Shown in pieces: positions 26,182 through 35,580 of a stretch of 64,000 nucleotides of DNA (position 1 is the first letter of the stretch; every line of letters starts with the position of its first letter). The notes beneath the pieces were generated by a model that worked only from the letters and a program-made list of their open reading frames with translations, had not been told where the DNA came from and searched no databases. Both the position numbers and the translations under genes were made by a program. Source of the DNA: Cryobacterium luteum (GTDB taxonomy: Bacteria > Actinomycetota > Actinomycetes > Actinomycetales > Microbacteriaceae); the NCBI RefSeq assembly GCF_900110125.1, contig NZ_FOCN01000002.1, positions 124,001 through 188,000 on the forward strand, in the 5' to 3' direction.

Positions 26182-27111
26182 CTAGCCGACCGGCACCGCG
26201 CGTTCGGCGAGCACCCGACGCCCGGCGGCGATAATGGTGACGAGCTCGGCCACGTGTTCGGATGAGGCATTGCGCAGTGGCGGCCGCACGCTGCCCGTTT
26301 CGATGCCTCCCAGTTGAGCGCCAGCCTTGACCAGGGCCACGGCGTAGCCGGGTGCTTGATCACGCAGGGCAACGAGAGGGTGGAAGAATTCGCGGTTGAG
26401 GGCATTCGTCAACTCGGTGTCGCCCGAGATCAGCGAGTCATAGAAGGCGACGGAGAGTTCGGGGGCAAAGGCGAAGGTCGCCGAGGAGTACAGTCCAACG
26501 CCGATGGCCCGATACGCGGCCTGGGAAGACTCGGCGGTCGGCAGGCCGTTGAAGAACTGAAAATCCTTCCCGGCGGCGGTGGTTGAATCCTCGACCGCCC
26601 GCACGATGCGGGACATGAGGTCGAGGTCGCCGACGCCATCCTTGAACCCGATGACGGTGGGAAAGGTCGAGACCTCGACGGCACTCGCCACGGTGAACTG
26701 GGCGTTACCGCGGTGGTAGACGATGATCGGCAGGTCGGTGGCGTCAGCGACGGCCCGCACATAGTCGAGCAGTCCCTCGGCCGGGCTGCCCACGAGGTAG
26801 GGCGGCAGCAGCAGCAGGCCGTCAGCGCCGGCATCCGCTGCCTGGCGGGCCATGAGCTTGGCCGACGCGATCGGGCCGCCGACCCCAGCGAAGACGGGAA
26901 CCCGGCCAGCGGCGACGGTGACCGCGGTGGCGACGATCTCGGCGAACTCATCGACGGCGAGAGTATGAAATTCTCCGGTGCCGCAGGCCACAAAGATTCC
27001 GCCAGGACCGTAGCTGATCCCGTGTTCGAGGTGAGCGGTGAGCGCCTCGTGATTGACGGTGTCATCCGCATGGAATGGCGTAATCGGGAAGAACAATATT
27101 CCGTCGAGCAC
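26182..27111 (-). CDS. kdgD: 5-dehydro-4-deoxyglucarate dehydratase (KDG dehydratase)
   Basis: 309 residues of the DHDPS/NAL aldolase superfamily. The opening MLDGILFFPITPF, the active-site Tyr in IIVYHRGNAQ and the Schiff-base Lys in VIGFKDGVGD are readable, and the sequence resembles KdgD more than DapA (FNGLPTAE and FFHPLVALRD near the C-terminus). The enzyme converts 5-dehydro-4-deoxy-D-glucarate to 2,5-dioxopentanoate, CO2 and water. The next step is supplied by the dehydrogenase at 28246. It is divergent from the LysR gene with 113 bp between. Confidence 0.9.
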   Translation of the reverse strand: MLDGILFFPITPFHADDTVNHEALTAHLEHGISYGPGGIFVACGTGEFHTLAVDEFAEIVATAVTVAAGRVPVFAGVGGPIASAKLMARQAADAGADGLLLLPPYLVGSPAEGLLDYVRAVADATDLPIIVYHRGNAQFTVASAVEVSTFPTVIGFKDGVGDLDLMSRIVRAVEDSTTAAGKDFQFFNGLPTAESSQAAYRAIGVGLYSSATFAFAPELSVAFYDSLISGDTELTNALNREFFHPLVALRDQAPGYAVALVKAGAQLGGIETGSVRPPLRNASSEHVAELVTIIAAGRRVLAERAVPVG

Positions 27112-27224
27112 GGCGAAGCTCCTTTGGTCGGCTGCACGCTGCAGCGGCTATGTCGAAACGATAAAAGAGAAATCGATTCAAGTCCAAGCTAAAATATGCA
27201 CAGACTGATACAAGGAGTAGATCG

Positions 27225-28136
27225 ATGTTTTCGTTGGTGCAGCTGGAGTGTTTTGTCGCCGTGGCCGAGGAGTTGCATTTCGGGGCCGCCGCCGAACGGC
27301 TGCGGATCACCCAGCCTCCGTTGAGTCGCCAGATTCAGCTGCTCGAGCGTGAGCTGGGCGCCCTGTTGTTCAATCGCACCAGCCGCCGGGTGGAGATGAC
27401 GGCCGCGGGCCAGTCGCTGCTGCCGAGCGCGCGCCGGGTACTCGATCTGGCCGCCAAAATGGCCGTCGACGTGCGCCGGGTCGCTTCGGGCGCGGCCGGC
27501 ACCCTGACCGTGGCCTACACGGCGATGGCGGCGCAGAGCGCCCTGCCACTGTTCATTCGGCGAGCCGCAGAGGACATGCCCGACGTGACCCTCGTGCTGC
27601 GCGAACTCGTGACCACCGACCAGATGGACCAGCTCGTCAAGGGCACCGTTGACCTCGGGCTCTTACGTCCCCTGGTGGCGAGGCCGGGCATCCTGACCCG
27701 CCAAATCATGTCAGAGCGGATGGTCGCGGCCATTCCCGCACACAGTCACCTCGCCGTACCAACCGGCCCGATTTCCCTCCTCGAATTCGATCATGAACGC
27801 CTGCTGATGTATTCGCCCACCGAGGCCAGGTACTTTCACGACCTGCTGCTGCGGCTCTTCGCCGCGAGTGGCAGCCAGCCGGTCGTCATCCAGTACGCGA
27901 GCCAGGTGCCTGCACTGCTGGCGCTCGTGCAGGCGGGGCTCGGTCTGACTCTCGTGCCGGAATCCGCCCAACGCTTTGCGCCGGAGGGCGTGGTCTTTCG
28001 TGACCTGGACTCGACTTCGCCCACCGACCGGCTCAATATCGTTCATCTCGACGTGGCGTGGAGCGAGGAAAGCGCCAACCCGGTCGTGGCGAAGGCCGTC
28101 GAAATGCTGTCAAGACCGGAAACTACCGAAGAGTGA
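27225..28136 (+). CDS. LysR-family transcriptional regulator
   Basis: 303 residues. The HTH is at residues 1-60 (LECFVAVAEELHFGAAAERLRITQPPLSRQIQ, LEREL) followed by the linker helix and a LysR effector domain (GTLTVAYTAMAAQSALPLFI; VPALLALVQAGLGLTLVP). AAGGAG precedes ATG 27225 by seven bases. Its position between the divergent kdgD and the co-directional dehydrogenase-gudD pair suggests that it controls the 2-oxoglutarate branch. The gap upstream (27112-27224) is AT-rich for this genome and is the likely binding region. Confidence 0.92.
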   Translation: MFSLVQLECFVAVAEELHFGAAAERLRITQPPLSRQIQLLERELGALLFNRTSRRVEMTAAGQSLLPSARRVLDLAAKMAVDVRRVASGAAGTLTVAYTAMAAQSALPLFIRRAAEDMPDVTLVLRELVTTDQMDQLVKGTVDLGLLRPLVARPGILTRQIMSERMVAAIPAHSHLAVPTGPISLLEFDHERLLMYSPTEARYFHDLLLRLFAASGSQPVVIQYASQVPALLALVQAGLGLTLVPESAQRFAPEGVVFRDLDSTSPTDRLNIVHLDVAWSEESANPVVAKAVEMLSRPETTEE

Positions 28137-28245
28137 TCGATGCTGTGCGCGCATCAGTGCATGCAGATTTCATGTTGAAGCGGCATTGATTCATTCCTAA
28201 GCTGGGTGGCAGACAGCGTGACCCGCCGCCCAAAGGAGTGCTTTC

Positions 28246-29865
28246 ATGACCGTGCCGACCGGAACCACCGTGACTACCGTGACCACCGACCTCACCGGAT
28301 CTTGCCTGATCGGCGGCGCCGCCGTCCGTGGAACCCACGGCGAGGTCTCCGGTGTCAACCCGGTCACCGGCGAGACCCTGGCGCCGAGCTATGGACTGGT
28401 CGGTATCGACGAGGTCGACCACGCCGCCGAACTCGCGTGGACGGCTTTTGCCAGCTACCGCAAGACCTCGCCGGCGGCCAGAGCGGCTTTTCTCGAGACC
28501 ATTGCCGACAATATTGCGGCCCTCGGATCGGCACTCACCGACCGGGTCATCGCCGAGACCGGCCTCCCGCTGCCGCGCGTACTCGGCGAAACCGGGCGAA
28601 CCGTCGGCCAGCTGCGGCTATTCGCTGCCGTGCTGCGTGAGGGGAACTTTCACGGCGCCCGCATCGACGCGGCGCAGCCTGACCGTACCCCACTGCCGCG
28701 TCCCGACATCCGCTTGCAATCGATCGCCCTCGGACCGGTTGCCGTCTTCGGCGCGAGCAACTTTCCGCTCGCTTTCTCGGTCGCCGGCGGGGACACCGCC
28801 TCGGCGCTCGCCGCCGGATGCCCGGTCATCGTCAAAGCGCACAGCGCCCACCCCGGCACCTCCGAACTCATTGGAGGAGCCATCCGCGCGGCAGTCGTTC
28901 ACCATGACCTGCCCGAAGGGGTGTTCTCCCTTCTCTACGGCAGTGGCGCCGTGGTCGGCACGGCCCTCGTGACCCACCCGCGGATCAAGGCCGTCGGCTT
29001 CACCGGGTCGCGCGGCGGCGGGCTCGCCCTCGTGACGGCGGCCGCGAACCGCCCGGAACCCATCCCGGTGTACGCGGAGATGAGCAGCATCAACCCCGTA
29101 TTCGTACTGCCAGGAGCACTCGCGCACAACGCGGCCGGCCTCGGCGAGCAGTGGGTCGCGTCCGTTGTGACCGGAACGGGCCAGCTGTGCACCAGTCCAG
29201 GGCTCGTTTTCGTTCCGGAGGGTCCTGCCGGGCAGGCATTCACGGCCGCCGCTACGGCTGCCGTGCAGAAACTTTCGGCCACACCGATGCTGACCGCGGG
29301 AATCAGGGATGCCTTCGACCGTGGTGCCACCCGGTTCCGCGAACATGCCGGCGTGCGGAACCTGACCGATCGTGTCTCCGACAGCGCACTGGTCGTTGGG
29401 GCCGCACCGCAGCTGTTCGCCACCGACGCCGCAATCTTTCTGGCTGACCCTGCGCTGCAGGAGGAGGTCTTCGGCCCAGCCAGTCTGGTCGTGACCGTGC
29501 GCGACACCGCCCAGATGGTTCAAATTCTGGCCGGCCTGGAAGGCCAGCTGACCGTGACCCTGCATACGGATGCCGATGAGCCCGGTTGCGCAGAGCTGCT
29601 GGACGCTGCCGAATTGCGCGCGGGGCGGGTGCTCTTCAACGGCTGGCCGACCGGCGTCGAGGTTGTCTCGGCGATGGTGCACGGCGGACCGTTTCCGGCG
29701 ACCTCGAACGCGCAGGGCACCTCGGTGGGCACCTTGGCGATCGATCGCTTCCTGCGCCCGGTGAGCTACCAGAACGTACCGGCAGCGCTGTTGTCGGAGG
29801 CCCTGCAAGATGACAATCCGCTCGGTATTGTGCGCCAGCACAACGGCCAGTTCGCGCGCGAGTAG
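28246..29865 (+). CDS. 2,5-dioxopentanoate (alpha-ketoglutarate semialdehyde) dehydrogenase
   Basis: 539 residues of the NADP-type aldehyde dehydrogenase subgroup used in aldarate and pentose oxidation. The cofactor region [10 protein letters not shown], the FTGSRGGG loop, the general-base Glu in [11 protein letters not shown] and the catalytic Cys in [11 protein letters not shown] are present. The C-terminus has [10 protein letters not shown] and [10 protein letters not shown], typical of KGSADH-III-like enzymes. The product is 2-oxoglutarate. AAAGGAG lies eight bases before ATG 28246. The gudD gene follows after 11 bp, so both form an operon. Confidence 0.92.
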   Translation: MTVPTGTTVTTVTTDLTGSCLIGGAAVRGTHGEVSGVNPVTGETLAPSYGLVGIDEVDHAAELAWTAFASYRKTSPAARAAFLETIADNIAALGSALTDRVIAETGLPLPRVLGETGRTVGQLRLFAAVLREGNFHGARIDAAQPDRTPLPRPDIRLQSIALGPVAVFGASNFPLAFSVAGGDTASALAAGCPVIVKAHSAHPGTSELIGGAIRAAVVHHDLPEGVFSLLYGSGAVVGTALVTHPRIKAVGFTGSRGGGLALVTAAANRPEPIPVYAEMSSINPVFVLPGALAHNAAGLGEQWVASVVTGTGQLCTSPGLVFVPEGPAGQAFTAAATAAVQKLSATPMLTAGIRDAFDRGATRFREHAGVRNLTDRVSDSALVVGAAPQLFATDAAIFLADPALQEEVFGPASLVVTVRDTAQMVQILAGLEGQLTVTLHTDADEPGCAELLDAAELRAGRVLFNGWPTGVEVVSAMVHGGPFPATSNAQGTSVGTLAIDRFLRPVSYQNVPAALLSEALQDDNPLGIVRQHNGQFARE

Positions 29866-29876
29866 AACGGGCCCCG

Positions 29877-31241
29877 ATGACTTCCACCCCGACACTGTTG
29901 AGCGCCAGTTCGACCAGTACGAGTCCGACCATCGAGTCGATGCGGGTGGTGCCGGTTGCCGGCCACGACAGCATGCTGCTCAACTTGAGCGGAGCCCACG
30001 GTCCCTTTTTCACGCGAAACATCGTGCTGCTGACCGACTCAAATGGCAACACCGGGGTGGGGGAAGTACCCGGTGGCGAGCCGATTCGCCGTACCCTCGA
30101 GGACGCCAGGGAGTTCGTGGTCGGGTCGCGCCTCGGCGATTATCTGAACACCCTGCGTCGGGTGCGCCAGCAGTTCAACGACCGCGATTCCGGTGGCCGC
30201 GGGGCACAGACCTTCGACCTACGAACCACCATCCACGTGGTCACCGCCTTCGAGGCAGCCCACCTCGACCTTCTGGGGCAGCACCTCGGCGTGCCCGTTG
30301 CCGCCCTGCTCGGCGAGGGCCAGCAACGTGACGCCGTCGACACTCTGGGGTACCTATTCTTTGTCGGTGACAAGCACCGCACGGACCTGCCCTACGTCGA
30401 GACCGATCCCGGAACGGATGCCTGGTCGCAGGTTCGCCATGAGGCGGCCCTCGACCCGGAAGGAGTCGTTCGGCTCGCGGAGGCGGCGTTCGAGCGGTAT
30501 GGGTTTCGTGACTTCAAACTCAAGGGTGGGGTGCTGCCGGCGTGGGAGGAGGCGGCGGCCATCCGAGCGCTCGCGAACCGGTTCCCAGAGGCGCGCGTCA
30601 CCCTCGACCCGAACGGCGGTTGGCTGCTCGAGCAGGCAGTGGCCGTCGGTCGGTCCCTGCGGGACGTGCTCGCCTACGCCGAGGACCCCGTCGGTGCCGA
30701 GGGGGTGTTCTCCGGTCGGGAGGTCATGGCGGAGTTCAAACGCGCCACCGGCCTGCCAACGGCCACCAATATGATCGCGACGGACTGGCGCGAACTGGGT
30801 CACACCATCCGCTCGAATGCGGTAGATATTCCGCTCGCCGACCCGCACTTCTGGACCATGGCCGGCTCGGTGCGCGTCGCCCAGCTGTGCAACGACTGGG
30901 GATTGCAGTGGGGGTCGCACTCGAACAACCACTTCGACGTGTCGCTGGCCATGTTCACGCACGTCGCCGCCGCCGCGCCCGGCACGCCGACCGCAATCGA
31001 CACGCACTGGATCTGGCAGGACGGGCAGAACCTCACCTCGAACCCGCCGCAGATACGTGACGGCCAGATCGCGGTGCCGACCGCACCAGGACTCGGCGTG
31101 ACCATTGATGAGGAGCGTTTGCAGGCCGCGAATGAGCTCTATCTGGCCAGGGGGCTCGGCAGTCGCGATGATTCTTTAGCGATGCAGTACCTCATCAACG
31201 GGTGGGCGTTCGATCCCAAGCGGCCAGCTCTCGACCGGTGA
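29877..31241 (+). CDS. gudD: D-glucarate dehydratase
   Basis: 454 residues, collinear with the enterobacterial GudD that I know well. Identical stretches include [86 protein letters not shown] and SHSNNHFD. The KLK base (Lys214/216), the Mg2+ ligands in TLDPNGGW and AEDP, and the His of the SHSNNH loop are all present. It dehydrates D-glucarate (and the L-idarate epimer) to 5-dehydro-4-deoxy-D-glucarate, the substrate of kdgD. The last 16 bp before the convergent gene at 31258 hold nothing. Confidence 0.95.
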   Translation: MTSTPTLLSASSTSTSPTIESMRVVPVAGHDSMLLNLSGAHGPFFTRNIVLLTDSNGNTGVGEVPGGEPIRRTLEDAREFVVGSRLGDYLNTLRRVRQQFNDRDSGGRGAQTFDLRTTIHVVTAFEAAHLDLLGQHLGVPVAALLGEGQQRDAVDTLGYLFFVGDKHRTDLPYVETDPGTDAWSQVRHEAALDPEGVVRLAEAAFERYGFRDFKLKGGVLPAWEEAAAIRALANRFPEARVTLDPNGGWLLEQAVAVGRSLRDVLAYAEDPVGAEGVFSGREVMAEFKRATGLPTATNMIATDWRELGHTIRSNAVDIPLADPHFWTMAGSVRVAQLCNDWGLQWGSHSNNHFDVSLAMFTHVAAAAPGTPTAIDTHWIWQDGQNLTSNPPQIRDGQIAVPTAPGLGVTIDEERLQAANELYLARGLGSRDDSLAMQYLINGWAFDPKRPALDR

Positions 31242-31257
31242 TTCCCTCGCGCGGCGG

Positions 31258-31845
31258 CTACTGACTGGTTGATTTCTGGGGGCTCTCGCCGATTCCGCGC
31301 TGCGACAGCGGCACGAAGTTCGGGTCGTCGATGCCGACATCGTGCTGCCAGGTGGGGGCGAGGCGTTTGAGTCGAAGCATGCGCCACTGCCAGAACGCCC
31401 AGAAGGTGGGCCAGAGCGCGAGCGTGGCCGGGCGGCCGCGAAAGATGAGCTGGTCGCGGTAGAGCGTTTTGCCGGTGCCGGCCGGGTCGGGCGCGATCGC
31501 CATGCGGTGATCCCACAGCGTCACCGCGCTCAGCGCGCCGGACACACCGCGGCCGGTATCGCGCAGGATGCGCACCCCGTCGGCCCGGTGGGTGGAGTTG
31601 GCGAGCCGAATGATCTGCGTGCCCATCGGCACCAGGCCGAGCATGGAGAACACGGCGGGGTGCTCCCCGGGCTCCCAGCGCGTGGGAAAGCCGTCGGCTT
31701 CGAGTGATTCAACCGCCATGAACGGGCTGCTCACCTCGCGGAACACGGCGGGGCTGTGGATGGCGTGCCAGGCGGCATCCGGTGTGCAGTCGAGGATCTC
31801 TTTGAGCAGTACGCGCATCTGCCCAGTCTGGTTGACGGTGGCCAT
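31258..31845 (-). CDS. hypothetical protein, possible SRPBCC-fold
   Basis: 195 residues. I do not recognise a named family with certainty. The opening (MRVLLKEILDCTPDAAWHAIHSPAVFREVSSPF) resembles polyketide-cyclase/SRPBCC lipid-binding domains, and hydrophobic Trp-rich segments (LALWPTFWAFWQWRML) near residues 140-160 may form an amphipathic or membrane-attached helix. It is divergent from the EVE gene with only 30 bp between starts. ATG 31843-31845 lacks a Shine-Dalgarno sequence; ATG 31816-31818 is an alternative start. Confidence 0.7.
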   Translation of the reverse strand: MATVNQTGQMRVLLKEILDCTPDAAWHAIHSPAVFREVSSPFMAVESLEADGFPTRWEPGEHPAVFSMLGLVPMGTQIIRLANSTHRADGVRILRDTGRGVSGALSAVTLWDHRMAIAPDPAGTGKTLYRDQLIFRGRPATLALWPTFWAFWQWRMLRLKRLAPTWQHDVGIDDPNFVPLSQRGIGESPQKSTSQ

Positions 31846-31863
31846 CAGTACAACTGGATGCAG

Positions 31864-31876
31864 TACAAATGAAGGG
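31864..31876 (+). promoter_or_regulatory. possible leaderless -10 box for the EVE gene
   Basis: TACAAA at 31864-31869 ends six bases before GTG 31876 and no good ribosome site is present. This spacing fits a leaderless transcript. Confidence 0.35.
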
Positions 31877-32316
31877 TGGCAATTCGGTTCTGGCTCGGCG
31901 TGGTGCACCGCGAGCACGTGCTGCGCGGGGTCGATCTGGGCATTGCCCGCGCCAATCGCGGTGCCGGCGACGTGATCGCGCAGATGGGTGAGGCCGACGG
32001 CATCGTCTACTACTCGCCGAAGACCGCGATCGAGGGCGATCCGCTCAAGGAATTCACCGCAATCGGTCGAATAGCGGATGCGCACGCTTATCGGGTAGGC
32101 GACCCCGGCAACGAGTGGCGGCCGTGGCGGCGCCGGGCCGACTACGACCTGGATGCCTGGCCCACCAGCATCCGCCCGCTGTTGCCGGTGCTGCAGCTGA
32201 CTCGCGGCAACTCGGACTGGGGATTTCAGCTGCGCCGCGGCGTGCTCGAGATCTCGCGGCACGACTTCGAGATGATTCGGCAACAGATGCGCCGGCCCTC
32301 CGCCGACGACCGGTAG
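31876..32316 (+). CDS. EVE domain protein (UPF0310)
   Basis: 146 residues starting at GTG 31876. The sequence AIRFWLGVVHREHVLRGV, GDGIVYYSP-like DGIVYYSPKTAIEGDPLKEFTAIGRI, and WGFQLRRGVLEISRHDFEMI matches the EVE/PUA-like UPF0310 family. EVE domains bind modified bases in DNA or RNA, and stand-alone forms are of uncertain role in RNA or DNA modification biology. No restriction genes are nearby. Confidence 0.85.
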   Translation: MAIRFWLGVVHREHVLRGVDLGIARANRGAGDVIAQMGEADGIVYYSPKTAIEGDPLKEFTAIGRIADAHAYRVGDPGNEWRPWRRRADYDLDAWPTSIRPLLPVLQLTRGNSDWGFQLRRGVLEISRHDFEMIRQQMRRPSADDR

Positions 32317-32346
32317 CACCCAGCATGCCTCATTAGACTTCTTGAT

Positions 32347-33612
32347 ATGAATGGCGATCTCTGGTGGGTACCCTCGGTCATCGTTATCGGCCTCGTTGTG
32401 GCCGGAGTCTGGGCGCTGGTGACTGCCTCGCGGCGGCGCACCCGGGCCAGACTCGGGCAGGTGCGCGCGGCGGCCACCGAATTGGAGCGCACCGCGGCGA
32501 GCAGCCTGGTGCGCGCCGACGACCTCGTGCAGGACGCGACCGACGAGCTCAATTTCGCAATCGCGCAGTTCGGGGAATCGTCGACCCGGGAGTTCGCGGC
32601 CGCGCTCGGCACCTCCCGGCGGCAGCTCAGCGACGCCTTCGCGCTGCAGCAGAAACTCGACGATGCCGTACCGGACAGCGCGGCCGAACGCACCCGCTGG
32701 AACCAGCAGATCGTGCAGCTCGCCGATGAGGCGACCAACCGGCTGACCAGCCAAGCCCGGGATTTCACGGCCAAGCGCGGCGTAGAACGCAATGCGCCGC
32801 AACAGCTTGACGAGCTGCGCCGCCGACTCGACCGGGTATCCGACCGGGTCGCCGGCGGCACGAGCACCCTCACCCGGCTGGGGCTGAGCTATTCCGCGGC
32901 GGCCCTAGCGCCGATCAGCGGCAACGTCGACCGGGCCCGCACGGCTCTCGACGCGGCCAGGGTGAGTGCCGATGCTGCGGCGGCCCGCCTCGAGGCGGCA
33001 TCGTCCGAACCCGTCGGTGAACAGTTGCAGGCCGCCGAGCACGCGCTGTTTCAGGCCACGCAGCTGCTCGATGCCATCGAAACCGGCGAAGACCAGCTGC
33101 ATCGTGGCTTCGCGAACCTGCAGAAAGCGCTGGAATCGGCCGGGTCGGAACTCGCCGAAGCCCGCGCCCTGCGCGATGGTCACGAGGAATCCGACGCGAG
33201 CGCGTCGCTCAACCAGGTCATCACTGCCGCCGCGTCGGTGCAGGCTTCTCTGCGTGAGGCCGGACGGCGCAGTGACCCGGCCGCCGATCTTGTGGCCTTG
33301 GAGACGGCGATGAACGGGCTGGACGGCATCCGCTCCGAGGCGCGCAACCGTCAGCTGCGCCTCGACAACGCGCGCACCGCCCTGGCCGGCGCGCTGCTCA
33401 CCGCGCGCAGCCAGATCACCGTCACCCACGACTTCGTCGCCGCGAATCGAGGCCGGGTGCAGGCCGGCGCCCGCACCCGCCTGGCCGAGGCCGAGCGCCA
33501 GCTGGCGATCGCCGTGGCCGAGACCGACCCGGTGACCGCCCTCGACACCGCCCGCCGGGCGATGACCCTCGCAACGGATGCCGACGCCCTCGCCCGCTAC
33601 GACACGCACTAG
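32347..33612 (+). CDS. membrane-anchored coiled-coil protein
   Basis: 421 residues. One N-terminal membrane helix (VPSVIVIGLVVAGVWALVTA, about residues 8-27) is followed by a basic stop-transfer run and about 380 residues of Ala/Arg/Leu/Glu-rich sequence with predicted long helices and heptad character. It is similar in style to the C-terminal part of actinobacterial TPM-domain membrane proteins, but the TPM domain itself is not present. A structural or scaffolding role is possible. It starts 30 bp after the EVE gene and may be co-transcribed with it. Confidence 0.7.
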   Translation: MNGDLWWVPSVIVIGLVVAGVWALVTASRRRTRARLGQVRAAATELERTAASSLVRADDLVQDATDELNFAIAQFGESSTREFAAALGTSRRQLSDAFALQQKLDDAVPDSAAERTRWNQQIVQLADEATNRLTSQARDFTAKRGVERNAPQQLDELRRRLDRVSDRVAGGTSTLTRLGLSYSAAALAPISGNVDRARTALDAARVSADAAAARLEAASSEPVGEQLQAAEHALFQATQLLDAIETGEDQLHRGFANLQKALESAGSELAEARALRDGHEESDASASLNQVITAAASVQASLREAGRRSDPAADLVALETAMNGLDGIRSEARNRQLRLDNARTALAGALLTARSQITVTHDFVAANRGRVQAGARTRLAEAERQLAIAVAETDPVTALDTARRAMTLATDADALARYDTH

Positions 33613-33679
33613 ACGAGGTCGAGAGTGTACGAGCCCCCACCTGCATCCGCTGGAGGTGCGCTCGCTTGAAGGAGAACGG

Positions 33680-34174
33680 CTAGGGGCCAGCAGATGCCGC
33701 AGCCCGGCGCCGGATCGCCGGGGTGATCTCGCGCCGCAACCAGGTGATGGCGTGGGCCTGGTCGAAACGGCGGGCGCAGAGGCCGCAGGCCAGGGGCCGG
33801 GTGGGCTGTCGATAGCGAAAGTGAGTGTGCCCGGCGGGACAGGTGCCCACCCAGGGGGCGAGCTCGTTGGCGATCTCACCGTCGTGGGTGCGCTTGCCGT
33901 CGTAGCCGAGCTCGAACGCCATCTTCTTCCAGCGCGGGCCGTGCCCGGCGCGCGAACCGGCCAGCGCGTGAGCGAGCTCGTGCCGCAGAATCTGGTGCAC
34001 GTCGTCGTCGGAATACCGCGCGGCGAGGTAGCGCGACACGGTGATGTGCTTCTTACTGAAATTACACAGGCCCGCCCGCTTCTTCGCGTTGTCGAAGCCG
34101 AAGGTCCAGCTGGGGTCGAGGTGGAGCGCGATGAGCGCATCGGCCCACCGGCGCACCTGAACGAGGTCGGCCAT
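33680..34174 (-). CDS. SprT-like zinc metallopeptidase-fold protein
   Basis: 164 residues. HELAHAL (about residues 64-70) is the zinc-binding HExxH motif, with a further His in AGHGPRWKKMA. A C-terminal zinc ribbon is formed by CPAGHTHFRY...CGLCARRF. This is the SprT/Spartan-like family. The eukaryotic relatives degrade DNA-protein crosslinks; the bacterial function is not settled. No Shine-Dalgarno sequence precedes ATG 34172-34174. Confidence 0.88.
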   Translation of the reverse strand: MADLVQVRRWADALIALHLDPSWTFGFDNAKKRAGLCNFSKKHITVSRYLAARYSDDDVHQILRHELAHALAGSRAGHGPRWKKMAFELGYDGKRTHDGEIANELAPWVGTCPAGHTHFRYRQPTRPLACGLCARRFDQAHAITWLRREITPAIRRRAAASAGP

Positions 34175-34232
34175 TAAGGGCCCGCCGTTGCCGCGTCAGA
34201 ACCGGGTGCCTGGGGGGAATGGGGCGCGTGCA

Positions 34233-35393
34233 TCATCGGGGCGCCACCTGCACTTGATAGAGCCGGTCGTCGCCGGCCGCCGGGGATCCCCGGCCATCGG
34301 TGTTATTACTCACAAACCACAGTGTGTCAGCCGGCCCCGGCACCACGTCGCGCAGGCGGCCATACCTGTTCACAAACCATTCCGTGGGCGTGTCTGTGGA
34401 GGAGGCAGCCGTGATCGGGATGCTCCACAGTCGTTCCCCGCGCAGGCTCGCCATGAAGATGGTGTCATTGACGATGGCGATTCCGCTCGGGCTGGCCTGG
34501 TCGGTCGACCACTGCTGTTCCGGATCGACATAGGCCGGATCCCCCGCCTGGCCCTCGACCATCGGCCAGCCGTAATTGCCGCCGGGCACGATGCGGTTGA
34601 GTTCGTCCCAGGTGTTCTGGCCGAACTCGCTTGCCCAGAGCTGACCGCGCGAATCCCAGGCCAGGCCCTGCGGATTCCGGTGCCCGAACGAGTACACGAG
34701 CGTGCCGAACGGATTGCCCTCCGGCACGGCCCCGGTGGGCGTCAGGCGCAGAATCTTACCGCCGAGCGAGCCCGTGTCCTGGGCAGTGGCCGTGTTTCCG
34801 GCGTCCCCGACGCTCGCGTAGAGCAGTCCGTCGGGACCGAACGCGATGCGACCGCCGTTGTGATTCCCGGCGCGGGGGATCGAGTCCAGCACGAGGGTGG
34901 GCGCCCCGAGGGTGTGGCTGCCGGGGGAGCCGGCCAGCGGCATCCGCTCGATGCGATTATCGGACGCGGTGGTGAAATAGGCGTAGACCCAGCCCGCGCC
35001 GCCCGGGGCAGAGGTGTCGGGCAGGAACGCGAGACCGAGCAGCCCACCCTCCCCGCCGGGTCGCGCCGCCGCGATACTGCCGGCCTCCCGCAGGCTGCCG
35101 TCGGGCAGAAACTCACGCACCCGGGTGGTGTCGCGTTCGCTGATGAGCGTGGCGCCGTCTGGAAGCGGCAGAATCGACCACGGAGCCGCGAGACCCGAGG
35201 CCATCACCACCGGTTCGCCGAGCGGATGCACCGGAGTCAGCTGGCCGTTTTCCGTGGCGGTCGGGGCGGGCCCGGCCGGTGTGGACGTCGCCGGTGTGGC
35301 GCGCGGTGCCGCGGCGGTGCATCCGCTCACCGCGAGCACCAGCAGCACGGCCGACACGGAGAAAACCGCGCGACGCAGCGAAAGATCAGTCAC
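34233..35393 (-). CDS. PQQ-dependent sugar dehydrogenase-like lipoprotein (GSDH fold)
   Basis: 386 residues. A lipobox (LAVSGC, Cys about residue 25) makes it an exported lipoprotein. The six-bladed propeller motifs LLGLAFLPD, IAFGPDGLLYASVGDAGN, YSFGHRNPQGLAWD, LWASEFGQNTWDELN and GGNYGWP match the soluble glucose/sorbosone dehydrogenase family, with His in GHRNPQG at the catalytic position. These enzymes oxidise aldoses outside the membrane using PQQ and calcium. GTG 35391-35393 has GAGGTG upstream. No PQQ biosynthesis genes are in view. Confidence 0.9.
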   Translation of the reverse strand: MTDLSLRRAVFSVSAVLLVLAVSGCTAAAPRATPATSTPAGPAPTATENGQLTPVHPLGEPVVMASGLAAPWSILPLPDGATLISERDTTRVREFLPDGSLREAGSIAAARPGGEGGLLGLAFLPDTSAPGGAGWVYAYFTTASDNRIERMPLAGSPGSHTLGAPTLVLDSIPRAGNHNGGRIAFGPDGLLYASVGDAGNTATAQDTGSLGGKILRLTPTGAVPEGNPFGTLVYSFGHRNPQGLAWDSRGQLWASEFGQNTWDELNRIVPGGNYGWPMVEGQAGDPAYVDPEQQWSTDQASPSGIAIVNDTIFMASLRGERLWSIPITAASSTDTPTEWFVNRYGRLRDVVPGPADTLWFVSNNTDGRGSPAAGDDRLYQVQVAPR

Positions 35394-35465
35394 CGTTCAC
35401 CTCGCCTTCGTGGTGAACACAGCATGCCGTAGATCTCGGTCACCGGCTACGTTCCGTCTGGGATG

Positions 35466-35561
35466 GTGCACAACTCCTGCAATTTCGGGCTGAACGCAGC
35501 GGGTACCGCGTGATTCCGGGCGTGTTTCCATGGTCTGCGCCGAATTGCAGGAGTTATGCAC
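35466..35561. repeat. 96-bp element with long inverted ends
   Basis: Arms at 35466-35488 and 35540-35561 pair over about 22 bases with one mismatch and one bulge (core CAACTCCTGCAATT and AATTGCAGGAGTTA). A 51-bp interior separates them. It sits in the 187-bp gap between the GSDH lipoprotein and the TPR gene, which holds no other feature. It could be a miniature repeat or a terminator-like structure. Confidence 0.6.
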
Positions 35562-35580
35562 GCGGGCCCGCTGGCTTGGG

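Noticed and set aside
31846..32802. Minus-strand extension of the 31258-31845 gene to 514 codons
   Set aside because: The extension runs antisense through the EVE gene and the start of the coiled-coil gene and has Arg/Gly/His-rich composition.
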